A stretch of 34,702 nucleotides of DNA from Bacteroidota bacterium (GTDB taxonomy: Bacteria > Bacteroidota > Bacteroidia > J057 > JAJTIE01), in assembly GCA_019638695.1 (NCBI GenBank), contig JAHBTG010000029.1, positions 1 through 34,702 on the forward strand, in the 5' to 3' direction. Below the pieces are notes generated by a model. That model saw nothing but the letters and a program-made list of their open reading frames with translations. It ran no database searches and was not told the origin of the DNA. How positions within the stretch are numbered: the stretch's first letter is position 1; each line of letters starts with the position of its first letter. This document shows, piece after piece, positions 31,702 through 34,702 of this stretch. Position numbers and translations under genes: made by a program.

Positions 31702-32079
31702 CTACTTTTGGGTGAGGCGCTCGATCAGTTCTTTATAGGTGGCCAGCATTTCTTTGAGGGTAGTGATCTCTTGGTTTTTGGACGCGATCACTTGTAGTGC
31801 AAGTTCCAGGCTCTGGGTCATGGTTTGCGCGCTGTGCTCGGTAATAGTGCCGTGGTTATTATTGATATAAAGAGTAATTCCCTTTTCTTCATATAGAAGG
31901 TCTGCTATATCAATTTCAAGGACCTCTCCCAGCTTCATAAGGCGTTTGATATTGGGGCTGGTCTCACCTCGCTCAATATTGCTGTAGGATGCCTGGCTAA
32001 TCCCTAATTGCTCTGCCACATATTCTTGAGATAGTCCTTTGGCTTCTCTGGCCTGCCGTATTTTCTCTCCAATCATCAT
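31702..32079 (-). CDS. XRE-family transcriptional regulator
   Basis: This 125-aa protein has a Cro/C1-type helix-turn-helix at residues ~5-60: IRQAREAKGLSQEYVAEQLG, then ISQASYSNIERGETSPN and LMKLGEVLEIDIADLL. A short linker and a C-terminal helical coiled-coil (~88-124, LALQVIASKNQEITTLKEML) follow, probably for dimerisation. Two adjacent ATGs (32079, 32076) could start it. A palindromic site lies immediately upstream, suggesting autoregulation and control of the divergent secreted-protein genes. Whether it also controls the DUF4178 cluster downstream is unknown, because a terminator intervenes. No toxin or peptidase partner is adjacent, so it is not an obvious toxin-antitoxin or ImmA/ImmR pair. 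Confidence 0.92.
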   Translation of the reverse strand: MMIGEKIRQAREAKGLSQEYVAEQLGISQASYSNIERGETSPNIKRLMKLGEVLEIDIADLLYEEKGITLYINNNHGTITEHSAQTMTQSLELALQVIASKNQEITTLKEMLATYKELIERLTQK

Positions 32080-32081
32080 TG

Positions 32082-32110
32082 TTATCAGAAATTATCAGCT
32101 AAGCTAATAA
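32082..32110. promoter_or_regulatory. probable XRE operator: palindrome plus an extra half-site
   Basis: TTATCAGCT-A-AGCTAATAA (32092-32110) is a 19-bp palindrome with a single mismatch between its 9-bp half-sites. A further TTATCAG half-site lies at 32082-32088, ten bases away, so spaced by one helix turn. It begins 3 bases upstream of the regulator's ATG. Confidence 0.6.
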
Positions 32111-32187
32111 ACAATTGACACCTATGCAAGTATTTTTACTAAAAATCCGGGGTTAAAGCTGTTTTTTGTATATTGAAGGATATAGTT

Positions 32188-32222
32188 ATAGACTTATGAA
32201 AACACTTATACTTACTTGCTTG
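32188..32222 (+). repeat. 35-bp direct repeat, copy 1
   Basis: This 35-bp block covers the last bases before the ATG and the first nine codons (MKTLILTCL) of the first secreted-protein gene. It is identical to 33127-33161. Confidence 0.9.
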
Positions 32223-33125
32223 TTCTGGATGGGGGGATTGGCGGCTTATGCGCAGCCTACGGAATGGTTTCCTGTGGGGGCGGAGTGGTATTATGGTGCA
32301 GGTGATAATTATAATGGAGGCACGGGTTATTTGTATATGACTGTAGAGAAAGATACAATATATGCAGGTGAGCTTGCCCGGAAGATGTTGAAATACGAGT
32401 TTTATGACGGCCGGGGGATTGTCAAGAGGGATACATTCTATCTCAAGATTATCGGTGATACCGTATGGGTATATCATCCAGATTCTGCAAAATATAACCT
32501 GCTATATAACTTTGATGCACCTATTAATACTCGATATAATGTACCTCCCTATAACTTTTATTTTGGTTCTTGGCCTGATGGGTATAGTACCATCCGGTAT
32601 AGATATAAGGTTGTTGAGCATGGTGTAGAAGAATTAAATCAAGTAATGTGGGATTATATTAAAGTGGAGAACTTTGAAGGGATGGGGTTTTCTGAATATG
32701 CTATAGAGAGGATATATAAGTATATTGGAAACACAGGGGCACCTTTTCCTCAGTTTTATATAATTGATGGAGGGGCAGTGGAGCTATGCCGGTGTTTTAT
32801 AGATGAATCTACATCAACAGAGATTCATTTTTCGGATATGCCCTGTGATTATACGAATGCCACTGTATCTAGAGCATCATACAAGGCATCGGCTGGAAAA
32901 TCTATGAAGTATTATAGACGGCAAGAACAAATCATGGTGACTAATCTGGTTTGGTTGCCTAATAGTAATAATATCTTAAGTGTATTTGATGGAAGTGGAA
33001 AATGTTTGTTGCGTCGGCAGATAAAGAGCGGGCAAGAATCCTATGTTTTACAGGAGAACCTGCTGGCGCCTGGAATATATATTGTCTTGTTTAATGACCA
33101 AAATTTAAAAATACCTGTTCAATAA
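32196..33125 (+). CDS. secreted protein with T9SS-like C-terminal domain, AT-rich copy 1
   Basis: This 309-aa protein starts at ATG 32196 (MKTLILTCLFWMGGLAAYA-Q, signal peptide). A beginning ten codons earlier is unlikely because the repeat block defines the start. The body shows PVGAEWYYG near residue 28, then repeated strand patterns (GDTVWVYHPD, RYRYKVVEHG). The last ~75 residues (LVWLPNSNNILSVFDGSGKC, LLAPGIYIVLFNDQNLKIPV) resemble a type A T9SS sorting domain. It is exported and surface bound by inference. Base composition and codon use are far more AT-rich than upstream genes. The next gene is a paralogue. Confidence 0.75.
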   Translation: MKTLILTCLFWMGGLAAYAQPTEWFPVGAEWYYGAGDNYNGGTGYLYMTVEKDTIYAGELARKMLKYEFYDGRGIVKRDTFYLKIIGDTVWVYHPDSAKYNLLYNFDAPINTRYNVPPYNFYFGSWPDGYSTIRYRYKVVEHGVEELNQVMWDYIKVENFEGMGFSEYAIERIYKYIGNTGAPFPQFYIIDGGAVELCRCFIDESTSTEIHFSDMPCDYTNATVSRASYKASAGKSMKYYRRQEQIMVTNLVWLPNSNNILSVFDGSGKCLLRRQIKSGQESYVLQENLLAPGIYIVLFNDQNLKIPVQ

Positions 33126-33126
33126 A

Positions 33127-33161
33127 ATAGACTTATGAAAACACTTATACTTACTTGCTTG
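33127..33161 (+). repeat. 35-bp direct repeat, copy 2
   Basis: Identical to 32188-32222 at a distance of 939 bp. It again spans the start codon and the beginning of a signal peptide. Confidence 0.9.
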
Positions 33162-34013
33162 CTCTGTGTTACGGGATTAATGGCCAGAGGACAGGATTTT
33201 AATTTTGCGCCAGTAGGGGCGGAATGGGAGTATACTTATTATGAACACCAAATGGGTCCAATGGTAGCGAATTACGTTTCTGTTAAAGATACTATTGTTA
33301 ATACAAGAGCATGTAGGAAGGTACAGAGAAGTGGACAATCTGATTTTTTGATTCTTAATGTAGATCCCGATACAAAGCGAGTTTATCATTATATACCGCA
33401 ACTCGACGAATTTGGTTTATATGCAGACTTTTCCTTAGAAGTGGGAGATACACTCAAGAGACAAGAATATAGTCTTGATTGTATGATGGAGACAAAGATG
33501 CTTAAGATAGATGCTATTATAGAGCAGAATATATTTGGAAAGGACTATAAATTCTTTCAATTCTCAGATGAATTTGTTCATGTCTCTGACTGCGAGAGGT
33601 CTGGGCTTGATGATCAATCAATATTTAGGCTAGCTTGCCCTATTTATTCTTATGTTGGGATGTCAGAACTATATGGATTTGTTGGATTTATTACTCCTAT
33701 GTATAATCCAGAAGGAACTTATGGATTGATTCGATATTCATTCTTAGATGAAGATTTTGTTATTCCTTGTTCAACTGTACAACGGAAGCCTGTTGGGTAT
33801 TCTACGGCTAAGGTATTATATAATAGAGATGAATTAATTATTCAGTCTTTAGACTATTCTAATAAGTTAGAAATTAGGAGTGCCGTTGGGTCATTACTTT
33901 ATAGTGATAGATTCTACGACTCAAAGAAAATTTTAGATCTAGATTTCTTGCCTAATGGGGTATATATAGTGACGGTTAATAATTCTCAAACTAAAATATT
34001 GGTTACAAAATGA
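33135..34013 (+). CDS. secreted protein with T9SS-like C-terminal domain, AT-rich copy 2
   Basis: This 292-aa protein starts at ATG 33135, nine bases after the preceding stop. Its signal peptide MKTLILTCLLCVTGLMARG matches the previous gene's first nine codons exactly. The body has FAPVGAEWEYTYYEHQ, aligning with the preceding protein's PVGAEWYYG. The C-terminus (ELIIQSLDYSNKLEIRSAVG, FLPNGVYIVTVNNSQTKILV) is sorting-domain-like. It is therefore a diverged tandem paralogue of the previous gene. Its stop overlaps the next gene's ATG in ATGA. Like its neighbours it is AT-rich. The role is unknown. Confidence 0.8.
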   Translation: MKTLILTCLLCVTGLMARGQDFNFAPVGAEWEYTYYEHQMGPMVANYVSVKDTIVNTRACRKVQRSGQSDFLILNVDPDTKRVYHYIPQLDEFGLYADFSLEVGDTLKRQEYSLDCMMETKMLKIDAIIEQNIFGKDYKFFQFSDEFVHVSDCERSGLDDQSIFRLACPIYSYVGMSELYGFVGFITPMYNPEGTYGLIRYSFLDEDFVIPCSTVQRKPVGYSTAKVLYNRDELIIQSLDYSNKLEIRSAVGSLLYSDRFYDSKKILDLDFLPNGVYIVTVNNSQTKILVTK

Positions 34014-34702
34014 AGAGCTTAATTCTTTCATATTTATTGTTATTCCCTTTTGTATTATCAGCACAGGTGATTTGTCTATATGATAGTTCTGAGACACTTG
34101 GTGAGGAGCCGCAAGCCAATACCTCATGTGAAGTTTCTCTTAATTATGCACCACTTGTTTCTAGCCACCATCCCAATCTAACAGTAAGAGTTATGGTTCA
34201 TGTCCTGCAGAAGCCTGGCTGCGGCTCTGGAGGAGTATATAGCGATAGTACATGCAAGAATTATTATGATACCGGAAACCCATCTACATCTACCTACCCA
34301 CTTATCTATAACTACTTAGATAGTATAAACGGTATAAATAAACGTCTTAAAGATTTGCATACCCATTCCTACCCTAGTTGGACGTCTTCTGCTCCATATA
34401 TACAGGACTCAAGAATACGGATTTACCTACATGGGATAAAGTATCATCAAACTGAACACTTGGATCCCATAAACCATAATAATATAACTTTTAAGTACGA
34501 TGCAAGTACTATAAATTCTTGTACTGGCAATAACTATCACCCTCAAGGTTTATTCAAGAATATATATGGATTAGTTCAGTTTACGCTTTTCCCGCAGTTC
34601 GTTACAAATGATACTAATCTATCTACCCTTGAAAAAGATAGTTGCTTGCATATATTTCTTTTTGGAACACCTCATCTAATTTCTGCATTTAATACCCTAG
34701 AC
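34010..34702 (+). CDS. secreted protein, N-terminal fragment (possible M43-like peptidase)
   Basis: The frame begins at ATG 34010 (overlapping the previous stop) and is open to the end of the window, so 231 residues are seen and the stop is outside. A signal peptide is present (MKSLILSYLLLFPFVLSA-Q), similar to its neighbours. The pattern TVRVMVHVLQKPGCGSGGVY, the helix YNYLDSINGINKRLKDLH and SRIRIYLHGIKYHQTEH is reminiscent of the pro-region and first strands of T9SS-exported pappalysin (M43) metalloproteases. The HEXXH motif would lie beyond the window, so this is a weak suggestion. Cysteines near 68, 82, 170 and 213 may form disulfides. Confidence 0.65.
   Translation, partial: MKSLILSYLLLFPFVLSAQVICLYDSSETLGEEPQANTSCEVSLNYAPLVSSHHPNLTVRVMVHVLQKPGCGSGGVYSDSTCKNYYDTGNPSTSTYPLIYNYLDSINGINKRLKDLHTHSYPSWTSSAPYIQDSRIRIYLHGIKYHQTEHLDPINHNNITFKYDASTINSCTGNNYHPQGLFKNIYGLVQFTLFPQFVTNDTNLSTLEKDSCLHIFLFGTPHLISAFNTLD

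Noticed and set aside
31221-31715. 164-codon plus-strand open frame covering the start of the DUF4178 gene and the repeat
   Set aside because: Its translation contains the HAELVSAS and VILSAAKDL strings typical of the dispersed repeat, so it is not a gene.
31702-32079. XRE regulator as the antitoxin of a toxin-antitoxin pair
   Set aside because: No small toxin-like or ImmA-like gene is adjacent. The neighbours are a non-coding repeat region and secreted-protein genes.

Overview
The window reads as chromosome of a Bacteroidota bacterium, most likely of the Chitinophagaceae type (inference). The evidence is two secreted proteins with type IX secretion (T9SS) C-terminal domains, a TonB-dependent receptor with an N-terminal carboxypeptidase-regulatory-like domain, small family-specific proteins (DUF4286, DUF4468, the ~100-aa protein often mislabelled PRPP synthetase), several promoters of the Bacteroidota form TTTG-N-TAnnTTTG, and frequent GTG/TTG starts without a Shine-Dalgarno sequence. 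No rRNA, tRNA, CRISPR array, transposase or phage gene was seen.

Positions 1-8519 hold housekeeping genes: a truncated vWA-like tail, cinA, a membrane fatty acid desaturase, a PH/SHOCT protein coupled to tatD, a small secreted protein, an overlapping GT2-GT4 glycosyltransferase pair, and a leftward DedA-YggS-YnfA operon with its own promoter. Positions 8577-13432 hold a POT peptide transporter with an unusual periplasmic insert, the ribosome quality-control factor RqcH, DUF4286 and a DUF819 membrane protein. Positions 13429-20937 are cell-surface oriented: DUF4468 protein, two T9SS cargo proteins, an orphan TIGR04282 glycosyltransferase, and a TonB receptor upstream of a beta-helix-like T9SS protein, with an ArsR-type regulator just upstream at 21083-21388. 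Positions 21557-25668 hold a stand-alone biotin carrier protein and, divergently, an M1 aminopeptidase lipoprotein followed by a complete class I-type deacetylase. A 353-bp convergent intergenic region with two strong inverted repeats follows.

The most interesting locus is the compact leftward six-gene cluster 31454-26022: two zinc-ribbon DUF4178 proteins (one membrane anchored), a 50-aa membrane miniprotein, a half-length DUF350 protein, a membrane-embedded polyamine aminopropyltransferase, and a Tat-exported FAD oxidoreductase with a lipobox. Gaps are 17 bases or less and the last two genes overlap. It looks like one membrane-associated polyamine-type system. No AdoMet decarboxylase or PspA gene is visible beside it, and the substrate is unknown.

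Upstream of this cluster are a dispersed repeat, a one-base-loop G-quadruplex motif and a terminator, then an XRE regulator with a palindromic operator. From about 32.1 kb the DNA turns strikingly AT-rich. It carries three consecutive secreted-protein genes, two of which start with an identical 35-bp block. This looks like a locally duplicated, possibly horizontally acquired island that runs off the window.
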